A stretch of DNA of 64,000 bases, taken from the NCBI RefSeq assembly GCF_000711245.1, contig NZ_JOMH01000001.1, forward strand, positions 2,474,830 through 2,538,829, in the 5' to 3' direction. Below, in pieces: positions 7,382 to 15,256 of this stretch. This DNA is from Polycyclovorans algicola TG408 (lineage in GTDB: Bacteria; Pseudomonadota; Gammaproteobacteria; Nevskiales; Nevskiaceae). The position numbers and the translations under genes were made by a program. Numbering within the stretch: the first letter of the stretch is position 1; each line of letters begins with the position of its first letter. A model generated the notes under the pieces. The model did no database searches and was not told where the DNA came from. It worked only from the letters and a program-made list of their open reading frames with translations.

Positions 7382-8254
7382 GTGAACTCAGCGAATAAAC
7401 TGGCGCGGTCCAGTATCGCCTTGTTTTTTGCAGCTTTATCAATAACGCCGGGGATCGTACATGCAAACAGCACTTGCAAAAATCATCTGAATCCTGAAAC
7501 GACGCTCTCCAGAATCGTTGGTGGCGAATCCGTATCAATCAAGGACTACCCGTGGCAGGTGTCGATACAGGTCAATGGTCAACACTTTTGCGGCGCAACC
7601 GTCATTCATCCTGAGTGGTTATTGACTGCGGCTCACTGCATTACTGGCTACGCCCCAAACGGCGAGCGCTACGACTTCCGATCGCAATATACTCCCGGTG
7701 GGAGGGCAAATGCCGTCGTAAATAGAACAGATTTGAGTAAATCTGGCGAAGCGTTGAAATTCTCTAAAGTGGTAGTTCACCCTAGCTGGAATGGCCGCGG
7801 CAATAACGGTTATGACATCGCTCTGGCCAAAATGGTGAAACCGATATCCAAGGACAAAGTTATTGGTCTGGCGACGGCGAGCTTTGACCGTAATCATCTG
7901 AAGCCAGGCCTGTGCTCCGTGGTGAGCGGATGGGGGCGGTTGGTGCAGGGGGGCGAGGGCAGCCCCACTTTGCAGGCCGCAGCCGTTCCAATCGTTTCTG
8001 AGAATGACTGTAGCAGGGCGTATCGCGGAAACGACCTTAGCAAAACAATTTGTGCTGGCTATGCCGAAGGTGGAATCGATAGCTGTCAGGGTGACAGCGG
8101 TGGCCCGTTGGTCGTGGACGCGCCAGTGGTTGGGCGCGTTCTCATCGGCGTGGTGGCCTACGGTAAAGGCTGTGCTCTGGCCAACATTCCAGGGGTGTAT
8201 ACCCGTGTTTCATCATTTACGGGGTGGATTCAGGATGCCATTCGGAAAAATTGA
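7382..8254 (+). CDS. Exported trypsin-like serine protease (S1 family)
   Basis: A 290-residue chymotrypsin-fold protease with a signal peptide. The mature N-terminus is marked by IVGGESVSIKDYPWQVS, which implies zymogen activation by cleavage just before IVGG. The triad is visible as His in TAAHC, Asp in DIALAK and Ser in GDSGGP. Asp six residues before the catalytic Ser (DSCQGDSGGP) predicts cleavage after Arg or Lys. The start is a GTG with an AGGGAG ribosome site. The stop codon TGA is the first three bases of an IS remnant's terminal repeat, so the original C-terminus may have been trimmed, though the GVYTRVSSFTGWI end helix is present. It could activate the caspases or be the target of the serpins; both are inference. 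Confidence 0.88.
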   Translation: MNSANKLARSSIALFFAALSITPGIVHANSTCKNHLNPETTLSRIVGGESVSIKDYPWQVSIQVNGQHFCGATVIHPEWLLTAAHCITGYAPNGERYDFRSQYTPGGRANAVVNRTDLSKSGEALKFSKVVVHPSWNGRGNNGYDIALAKMVKPISKDKVIGLATASFDRNHLKPGLCSVVSGWGRLVQGGEGSPTLQAAAVPIVSENDCSRAYRGNDLSKTICAGYAEGGIDSCQGDSGGPLVVDAPVVGRVLIGVVAYGKGCALANIPGVYTRVSSFTGWIQDAIRKN

Positions 8255-8577
8255 ACCGCCCCATCATTCCCGGAGGCTCTAAACCTTGAGTGGATGGAGC
8301 GATGAACAAAGGAATACGGTATTCCCCGGAGCAGAAGGAGCGAGCGGTACGGCTGGTGTTGGAGCATCAATCTGACTACAGCTCGCAGTGGGCGACGATG
8401 GAATCGATTGCTGGAAAGATGGGATGCAAGGCCGAGACCCTGCGGGTGTGGGTCCGGCAGCACGAGCGTGATGTTGGGCAGCGGGAGGAGCCGACCACCG
8501 ACTAGAAGGCGCACCTGAAGACGCTGTAGCGCGAGGTTCGCGAACTGCGTCAGGCCAATGAGATTCTGCTCAAGGCA
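8252..8577 (+). mobile_element. IS3-family remnant with broken orfA
   Basis: The first 60 bases match the terminus of the complete IS at 50817-52131 (TGAACCGCCCCAT, then CCCGGAGGC). From 8302 the sequence reads as its orfA ([20 protein letters not shown]) but is stopped by a TAG at about 8503 and another at 8528. Similarity ends near 8577, so orfB and the right end are missing. It is a decayed, non-functional copy. Confidence 0.85.
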
Positions 8578-8796
8578 GTTGCCCGCCACGCTCAATATCG
8601 AAACGCAAACGGAAGCTCGTGGATTCAGTTCGACGCTTCACCTATGGGATGGCCATTCCAGCACTGGCGATGCCGACACAAGTTGTGCACTGCTCATCGA
8701 GGCGTGGCTTCCGTAACTCGTACAGTATTCGGATTGTTGAGCCTGATCGCCGACGGCACGGGCGTGCGGCAGCGAATGGGACAAGGGTAATAATCC
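8578..8796. other. Unassigned intergenic stretch
   Basis: About 220 nt between the IS remnant and the caspase-FHA gene. I see no coding potential I would support and no CCCATCCCGATA element. It should contain the promoter of the 8797-14338 operon unless the IS remnant supplies it. Confidence 0.5.
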
Positions 8797-11040
8797 ATGC
8801 GATCAATGGTGTTGTTGTTGGGCTTACTCTTGCCGCTTGCGTCATTTGCGGCCGAGCGCCTCGCGCTGGTGATCGGCAACGGGGCATACGCCGATGCGCC
8901 TCTCGACAATCCAACCCATGACGCAGCATTGATTCGGGCTGCGCTGCAGCAGGTTGGTTTCGATGTCACGCAGGTCCAAAACGCGAACTTGAGTGCGATG
9001 GAGCGGGCGCTTGAAACCTTCACTCGAAAACTTTCGTCGGCGGGGAGCGATGCGGTTGGTTTCTTTTATTTCTCCGGCCACGGGGTGCAAACGGAAGAGC
9101 AACAGAACTTCCTCTTGCCGATTGGCCATCGAATCAATAGCCCGGCGGACTTGAAACGGCAGGCCATCGACGCCGCCTGGGTCATCGAGAAAATGAGTGA
9201 GGCCAGTAACGGCCTGCACATCGTGGTGCTAGATGCCTGTCGGAACAATCCACTGAAGACAGGGACCCGGGGCAAAGTCAGAGGCCTGGCCCGAGTCGAC
9301 AGCGTGCCGCAAGGCTCGTTGCTTGCTTTTGCAACTGCTCCCGGAATGGTGGCTTACGATGGTGATGGAAAGAACAGCCCCTACGCCTCCGCCCTGGCCC
9401 ACTACCTTCGCCAGCCGGGCCTTGAGGCAAGAGAGGTGTTTAGGCGCGTAGGCCGATCAGTCAGCGATGTGACCAGCAACAAACCCTCGCCACAGCGTCC
9501 GAGCCTTTTGGACGCTTCGTACGTCGACTTCTACTTCAATCCTGTTACTGGAAATGAGACCGGAGGAACATCTGTCGCGAGCTGGCAGTTCGACCCCAAT
9601 ACCCCTCTCCACCTGGGCGGGTCCCTAGAAGGCGGTCTTTGGAGTTCACCTCTGGTCATTGGAGGCCTTGCAGCGATGCTGCTAGCCCTTCTGTTGATCC
9701 CCTTCGGTCAGATGCATCGAAACCATGCTCAAGCGCTGGAGGAACTAGCCCGCGCTGGGAATGCAGAAGAGGGCTTGGCTTACCTTGACCGACTCTTCTA
9801 TTTCGGGCTGCCCTTGCCCGCCGGTTGGCGACGCTTAAAGGCGCAATGGCGCGAACAACAGTCCGTTGTCGAAGCCAATCTGGTGAGCGCCAAACAAGCC
9901 CACCTGGCAGGCCGCTTGGATCAAGTCGAGGACAATATCCAGAAAGCGCTCCGGCTCAACCCACTGCATGCCCAGGCGCGACAGATGCAGCAAAGCCTAC
10001 CGCAGTGGAAAGCCGGTCAAACAAAACTGAATGGCGCGAAGGCACGGGTGATTGCTGAGCCCCTACAGGCCCTTTGTGAACTGGAAGATGCCAAGCGCCT
10101 TGATCCGTCCCTTCGTGCTGCTGCAGATGAAGTGGGCCAACAAGCCAGTGCACTCATCCGCGCCCGGCTGTGGCCGCACTGTTTATCAGAGGCCGAACGT
10201 GCCCTGTCGGACCAAAAGCCGTATCTCGTTCTCTCATTCGTCAATCAAGCGCTCAAGGCACAGCGGATTCTGAGCGAGGCCCCGTACGATGCTGTTCTGC
10301 AGAAGCTGCGCACTAGCGCGCTGCAACAGCTGGAACCAATCCGCAGCAAAGCGGTGGTGATGGGCGGGCCAGAGACCTTGAATATCCAATTACTTGACAG
10401 CGTCGAAATAGGCAGACGCAGCGAGGGCACACCGGCGGATATTGCCCTTGGCTACCGACGCATCTCCCGGGCAGGAAAGCAGGGGCGCATTCTCTGGCGA
10501 GGCGGCCGCTTTCAACTGCAGGATCAGAACAGCACCAACGGCTGTTGGTTGAACCGACAACTTCTTCAACCCGGCGAGACACGTACCCTGCCCCTGCCCG
10601 CCACACTGGCCCTCGGGGGCAACCGTGAACAGAACCGCTCGGGCATTTGCCAACTGATGCTGCGCCAAAGTCCGCATGACAAGGGCGCGTTATGGCTCAA
10701 CCTTCCGCATGGAGCGGTCGAACTGTTGGATACCTCCGATATGGGTCAGTCTTGGCCCACCCTAGACGAGGACATGGAACAGCTTTGGTTGATCCTCCGC
10801 GGCCAAGCGGCCATTGGCATTCATGACGGCCGCTGGGACCTGGGCTGCATGAAAGGTGCCGAGCCTCTGTTTTTCCTGAAAGCTGATAACGAAGCGCTGA
10901 TAGTCGCGCCGTTTGAGGGTGCGAGTCAGGAGGTCAGGGTTGACGAGGCGCCCCTGCATGGAGCGGTTCCGATGCGCGTAGGGGCTCAGATCAAAGTTGG
11001 CGCGTTACAACTCACCTTTGCCGAAGGTTCGGAGTCATGA
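8797..11040 (+). CDS. Membrane-anchored caspase-like protease with cytoplasmic FHA domain
   Basis: A 747-residue protein. A signal-anchor (VLLLGLLLPLASFAAE) leads into a caspase domain with His95 (YFSGHG) and Cys148 (LDACRNNPL). A clear membrane helix lies at about 285-304 (LVIGGLAAMLLALLLIPF). The following region is helical and repeat-like (residues about 310-520), then an FHA domain about 528-610 shows GRRSEG and DQNSTNG, the signature that binds phosphothreonine. The predicted layout is caspase outside and FHA inside, a receptor-like arrangement. The stop overlaps the PP2C start (ATGA), and PP2C overlaps the kinase, so sensor, phosphatase and kinase are made together. Confidence 0.85.
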   Translation: MRSMVLLLGLLLPLASFAAERLALVIGNGAYADAPLDNPTHDAALIRAALQQVGFDVTQVQNANLSAMERALETFTRKLSSAGSDAVGFFYFSGHGVQTEEQQNFLLPIGHRINSPADLKRQAIDAAWVIEKMSEASNGLHIVVLDACRNNPLKTGTRGKVRGLARVDSVPQGSLLAFATAPGMVAYDGDGKNSPYASALAHYLRQPGLEAREVFRRVGRSVSDVTSNKPSPQRPSLLDASYVDFYFNPVTGNETGGTSVASWQFDPNTPLHLGGSLEGGLWSSPLVIGGLAAMLLALLLIPFGQMHRNHAQALEELARAGNAEEGLAYLDRLFYFGLPLPAGWRRLKAQWREQQSVVEANLVSAKQAHLAGRLDQVEDNIQKALRLNPLHAQARQMQQSLPQWKAGQTKLNGAKARVIAEPLQALCELEDAKRLDPSLRAAADEVGQQASALIRARLWPHCLSEAERALSDQKPYLVLSFVNQALKAQRILSEAPYDAVLQKLRTSALQQLEPIRSKAVVMGGPETLNIQLLDSVEIGRRSEGTPADIALGYRRISRAGKQGRILWRGGRFQLQDQNSTNGCWLNRQLLQPGETRTLPLPATLALGGNREQNRSGICQLMLRQSPHDKGALWLNLPHGAVELLDTSDMGQSWPTLDEDMEQLWLILRGQAAIGIHDGRWDLGCMKGAEPLFFLKADNEALIVAPFEGASQEVRVDEAPLHGAVPMRVGAQIKVGALQLTFAEGSES

Positions 11041-11792
11041 GGACTGCGACCGTCTCAGATATCGGCCTCCATCGGGAGCGCAATGAAGATGCGTTCCTCG
11101 TGAGCGTGGTGGGAAAATGCACGTTGGCACTGGTGGCCGACGGTGTCGGCGGGCGCGGCAACGGTGCGTTTGCCTCTGCCGCTGCTAGAGAATACTTCTC
11201 TGAACTCATTCGGCTGCGCAAACTCAACATGATCGATCAGCAGCCCCTGAGGGACGCCCTGATTCAGATGGCCGTGCATACGCTGCATACCGACGTGGTG
11301 CGGCGCAGTGCAGAGGATGAAAACTGTCGGGGAATGGCCTGTACGCTGACGTTGGTCATTGCTGACTCGGTTGAGTACACGCTGTATCAGGTCGGAGATA
11401 GCCGCCTGTACCACCGGAACTCGAATGGACTGAATCAGATATCGGTTGATCAGACACTGAGCGAAGAAATGTTCAAGGCAGGACGCATCTCGTCAGAGCA
11501 GCGCGCGACCCATCCAGACCGGCATACGCTCTCCCAAGCCATCGGGGTGGCACCGATGCGTGCTGCTCTACAACCTGCGGTTACCAGGGGTCAGTGGACC
11601 GAGGACGATATCTTGCTGTTGTGCTCGGACGGTCTTTCCGGGATGGTTCGCGATGAAGCCATCAATGCCATTTTTCAAGAGCATCCAGAGCCCGAAACTG
11701 CCGCTGAAGCCCTCAGGCAGGCCGCACTTGAGGCCGGCGGCAAAGACAACATTACGGTCGTGATCATGCAAAACAGGTCGCCACAAGCATGA
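11037..11792 (+). CDS. PP2C-family Ser/Thr protein phosphatase
   Basis: A 251-residue cytoplasmic PP2C (PPM) phosphatase. Metal-binding and core motifs are present in order: RNEDAFLV, ADGVGGRG, GDSRLY, SQAIG, CSDGLSGM and DNITVV. Length fits the bacterial PrpC/Stp type. It overlaps the FHA-caspase gene before it and the kinase gene after it by 4 nt each, so it should reverse phosphorylation by that kinase, possibly on sites read by the FHA domain. Confidence 0.92.
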   Translation: MRTATVSDIGLHRERNEDAFLVSVVGKCTLALVADGVGGRGNGAFASAAAREYFSELIRLRKLNMIDQQPLRDALIQMAVHTLHTDVVRRSAEDENCRGMACTLTLVIADSVEYTLYQVGDSRLYHRNSNGLNQISVDQTLSEEMFKAGRISSEQRATHPDRHTLSQAIGVAPMRAALQPAVTRGQWTEDDILLLCSDGLSGMVRDEAINAIFQEHPEPETAAEALRQAALEAGGKDNITVVIMQNRSPQA

Positions 11793-14338
11793 AAAGCATC
11801 GGCAAATACGCTGTACTCCGCGAGTTGGGTGCGGGAGGTTTTGGCGCGGTGTACCTGTGTGATGACCCGTTGCTTCAGGAGCAGGTGGCGGTCAAGGTCT
11901 TTCAGGTTCGGGATGCCAATGCGGCGCAACAGGCGACCTCGGCATCGGGGGATGCCAGCCGGATCTTGCGCGAGCGCTTTCTTGCCGAAGCGCGGGTCTT
12001 GCGTCGTCTGAGCGCCAATCCGCACATCGTGGAGGTCTACGACTTTGCCGAAACGGTGGACGGCACGCCGTATTACGTGATGCCGTATCTGAGCCAGACA
12101 CTCGTGGACGAGATCGGCAAGGACGCGATGGACCCGGCCGTCATTGCCGACTTGCCTGCGGAGCTGCGGCCCCGCAAGCTGCCGATCAACCGGGCCAGCA
12201 TCATTCTGGATCAGGTGCTGGACGCGCTGTCGGCGGTGCACAAGGCCGGCTTGATTCATCGAGACATCAAGCCCGCCAACATCCTGTTCAACGCCGATGG
12301 CGTGGTTCAGTTATGCGATTTCGGAATCGCCAAGCTGCCGGACACCGATCACAGCCAGACCAGTTCGGGCATGGCGATGGGCAGTCGCAATTACATGGCC
12401 CCCGAGCAACGCGAAAGCGCCAAGCATGTGGATGCCCGAGCGGATGTGTACGCCTTTGGCGTATTGGCGTATCGGGTCTATACCGGCGCGATGCCGGTGG
12501 GTCGCTTTGATGACCCCATCGCACTGAGCCCCGCCCTGGGCAAAGACCTGAATGAGCTGATTCTGTCCTGCCTTGATCAGAGCAAGGAGCGCCGCCCCGC
12601 GGACGCCTCGGTGCTACGGGTTCGGTTCAAGGCGGCGTTATCGGCCGCCTCTGGCGTCCCGGCAGCGGGCGCTGAGGATCACTCCGGCACCTGGGTGGAG
12701 GCTGGTCGTGGAGAAGCCAGCTACAAGGCGAGTGTCTCGCCCCTGGAGTCGCGGGTTGAGGCCCTGCTGGGGGAGCACGGAGAAATCCCGCAGGACGCCT
12801 GGCACGAGCTGAATGCGCTGGCAGCGATTGGCAGTGTCAGTGAGGGGGCCTTGCAGTCGCTGGTGGAACAGGTGGCCTCACGCCTGGGTACCCCCCTGGA
12901 AGCCAAGCGGAACTTCCTCAAGCATGTCGACAGCCTGGCGGCACGCGGGACGGATCTATCGGCACAACGACCCGCACTGCTCGCAGCCGCACAGGCCGTG
13001 GGCTGGGATGCAGCAAAGGTCGATGCCGTCATTGCCGCACGTGCACCCACACAGCCAGCGCCGACCCGTGCGCCCACCCCTTCGGCCGGTGCGGTGTCGC
13101 CCCCACCGACACACACGATCCATCCTCGTGCCCGTCCCTCAGCGCCCAGAGCCACAAACAAGCGCTCATCGGCTCGCTGGGTCATGGCCGGGCTGGTACT
13201 GGGCGTGGTGGGCCTCGCAGGTGCACTGCTAGGCCCCCCGCTTTCGACACGATGGGCAGAGCGGGCAGACGGGGCTGATCCCGCACAGGCCCAGAGCACA
13301 CCGTCGGCCCCTGCCAGTCAGCTTGCAGCGGCGCCTGCACCCCAACGCCCCCCGGCGGGCAGTGACGCCCGTCCTGCCCCCGCATCAACAGCGGCAGCCC
13401 CCAGCCAGGACCGCCCTGCGGCAACGCCAGCCGAAACCCCTGAACAGCGGATCACCGCCTTGTCACGGCGGCTGGACACCCAGGTTGCCGGCTTCAAGCT
13501 GACCCGGCCAGCGGGGGACAACGCCGCCGAGACCCTGGAGCAGATCAAAGCCATCAACCCGGATCATCCCAAGGTCGGTGAAGGGACCCGTGCCATCGCA
13601 GGGAAGTACCTGGAACTGTTCGAACGCGACCTCGCCGCCAACGACCTGCCCAAGGCCGCCAGCTATATCGCACTGGCAGAGGGGTTTACGCCAGGTTCGC
13701 AGGCTATTGAGCAGGCAAAGACAAAGATGAAGCAGGCCGAAGCCGACCTTGCAAATTGGAATGTTGTGGATCGTTCAAATGTCGACTCGCTGCATGGATA
13801 TCTGGGCCGTTATCCACAAGGCCGACATGCCGCTGAAGCACAACAACTGTTGGCTACACTCGCGAGCCCGGAACCTGCGGTGGTTCCAGTGGTGCCAAGC
13901 GTAGTACCCCCTGCGGCGCAGCCAACCGCCGATCCCGATCGATCATCCGGCCCGCGTTACCGAGCCGCTGACGAAGAGCGCAGCTACTTGAACGCATTTG
14001 AGCTGCTCAAGACTGGGGACTACGGTGGCGCGATACGTGGTTTTGAGATCCAGCTTCAGCGCTTCCCCAACGGACGCTTAGCGGACCAAGCGGCTTACTG
14101 GACGGGGGAGAGTTACTATGTTCAGAGCAACTATGCGGCGGCGGCAGGCTCCTTCCAGCGAGTGATCAATAGTCATCCTGACTCGCCGCGTGCTCCGGAT
14201 GCTTTATTCAAGTTAGCGTTAGCACAGCAAGAAATGAAGCAAACTCGTGAGTCCCAAGCCTCCCTTCGAGAGGTAATTGATCGATATCCCAGCTCCAGCG
14301 CCGCACGACTTGCGAGGCAGCGGCTAGAAGGACGCTAG
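11789..14338 (+). CDS. Membrane Ser/Thr kinase with periplasmic CpoB-like repeat domain (kinase A)
   Basis: An 849-residue PknB-type kinase. The glycine loop is GAGGFGAVYL, with Lys36, catalytic Asp159 in HRDIKPAN, DFG Asp177 and APEQRE. A helical region, a Pro/Ala-rich linker, a membrane helix at about 466-485 (VMAGLVLGVVGLAGALLG) and another Pro-rich linker follow. The last 120 residues form TPR-like repeats of the CpoB/YbgF type (YLNAFELLKTGDYGGAIRGF). The first 650 residues are practically identical to the oppositely oriented kinase at 15257-17557, which has a different tail. The extracellular repeat domain probably senses the envelope. Confidence 0.9.
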   Translation: MKSIGKYAVLRELGAGGFGAVYLCDDPLLQEQVAVKVFQVRDANAAQQATSASGDASRILRERFLAEARVLRRLSANPHIVEVYDFAETVDGTPYYVMPYLSQTLVDEIGKDAMDPAVIADLPAELRPRKLPINRASIILDQVLDALSAVHKAGLIHRDIKPANILFNADGVVQLCDFGIAKLPDTDHSQTSSGMAMGSRNYMAPEQRESAKHVDARADVYAFGVLAYRVYTGAMPVGRFDDPIALSPALGKDLNELILSCLDQSKERRPADASVLRVRFKAALSAASGVPAAGAEDHSGTWVEAGRGEASYKASVSPLESRVEALLGEHGEIPQDAWHELNALAAIGSVSEGALQSLVEQVASRLGTPLEAKRNFLKHVDSLAARGTDLSAQRPALLAAAQAVGWDAAKVDAVIAARAPTQPAPTRAPTPSAGAVSPPPTHTIHPRARPSAPRATNKRSSARWVMAGLVLGVVGLAGALLGPPLSTRWAERADGADPAQAQSTPSAPASQLAAAPAPQRPPAGSDARPAPASTAAAPSQDRPAATPAETPEQRITALSRRLDTQVAGFKLTRPAGDNAAETLEQIKAINPDHPKVGEGTRAIAGKYLELFERDLAANDLPKAASYIALAEGFTPGSQAIEQAKTKMKQAEADLANWNVVDRSNVDSLHGYLGRYPQGRHAAEAQQLLATLASPEPAVVPVVPSVVPPAAQPTADPDRSSGPRYRAADEERSYLNAFELLKTGDYGGAIRGFEIQLQRFPNGRLADQAAYWTGESYYVQSNYAAAAGSFQRVINSHPDSPRAPDALFKLALAQQEMKQTRESQASLREVIDRYPSSSAARLARQRLEGR
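11816..13736 (+). repeat. Long inverted repeat, left arm (kinase A)
   Basis: About 1.92 kb nearly identical to the reverse complement of 15611-17527. It spans almost the whole kinase, membrane and linker coding region. Divergence begins within AAAGATGAAGCAGG, exactly where the C-terminal modules differ. Confidence 0.9.
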
Positions 14339-14734
14339 GCCGCTATGTCGTAGGCATCGGCTGCCTACGTCGATAATGGACGACAGATCTCTTTTCTCGG
14401 TGAGCAACCTGGGGATCGGATCCAACTTTTTCCCTGTTGGCCTTCAGATCCAATTGGCCTATAGGAAGCGGATTACCCCGAATGCCAGCTCCACAATTAT
14501 ACAATTCCCATTGTCCTTGAAGGCCATCTTCAATCCGTAGTCAGCATTGCTGTCCCCAGAGCGCTTATTCAATGCAAAGCAGCTTTATTCTGATGGACGC
14601 GGACGATATGATTTCTCTAGTGGTTTCAGAGCAGAGTGGATGCGCTCCGTTGGCGTTTCACGCCAATGCAGTCCAGCCCTTGAATTCCTCAGCGCTAGCG
14701 CCATCCGGCTCAAAGGCCGTCATTTAGAGGGGCT
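14339..14734. other. Intergenic region with hairpin
   Basis: No gene supported. CGTAGGCA (14349-14356) and TGCCTACG (14362-14369) form a perfect 8-bp stem with loop TCGGC just after the kinase stop, without a T run. The rest is lower in GC than its surroundings and shows nothing I can name. Confidence 0.45.
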
Positions 14735-15175
14735 ATGACAATGAAAGTGCTTGTGATCTCGATCACCCTGCTGTTGATATCCGCGCGGTCTCAAGCGGCT
14801 CCCGATTTTTTGTGCCAAGGAGTAACACAATACAAGGAAATGTTATCAGTTGAAATCTACGATATTTCCACAGCAAATGAAGTGAAAGTCAAGATTGGCG
14901 GAGATTCATGCGACTTGGAAATTACAAGCATAATCATGAGTTATCGAAGCAAGGTCCCGCATTTGACGATCAAGCTCAATGGCCAAAGCTGCGAAATTTA
15001 TTTAAGAGGTGAGATTCGCAAAGAAGGTCATCTGCGGGTGCGTTTAGAAACAGAAGAAACGCATGTTGACCTCTTGGCCCGCCATCAACCAATAAATTGC
15101 ACAATAATTAATTTTGAAGAGAGGAGTTTCAGTCGGAGATTTTCTCAAAATCAACTCACCTTGCCCGAAGAGTGA
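14735..15175 (+). CDS. Small exported protein of unknown function
   Basis: A 146-residue product, with ATG at 14735 (a second ATG two codons later) preceded by GAGGGG. The signal peptide is KVLVISITLLLISARSQAAP. The mature part is strand-rich with four cysteines (CQG, CDL, CEI, CTI), probably two disulphides. Base composition is clearly more AT-rich than the flanks, which hints at separate origin. It sits in the segment between the two inverted kinase arms, so an inversion would flip it together with the kinase tails. Confidence 0.65.
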   Translation: MTMKVLVISITLLLISARSQAAPDFLCQGVTQYKEMLSVEIYDISTANEVKVKIGGDSCDLEITSIIMSYRSKVPHLTIKLNGQSCEIYLRGEIRKEGHLRVRLETEETHVDLLARHQPINCTIINFEERSFSRRFSQNQLTLPEE

Positions 15176-15256
15176 GTGTGTCAAAACACCAATAATGTTA
15201 TGAGGCCGGAGCCCCTATTTTGCATATTTTGATATTCTTAATACGTGCATTCATGG

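Noticed and set aside
8619-8921. Possible gene in the 8.6-8.9 kb stretch
   Set aside because: No recognisable protein; it overlaps the start and signal peptide of the caspase-FHA gene in another frame.
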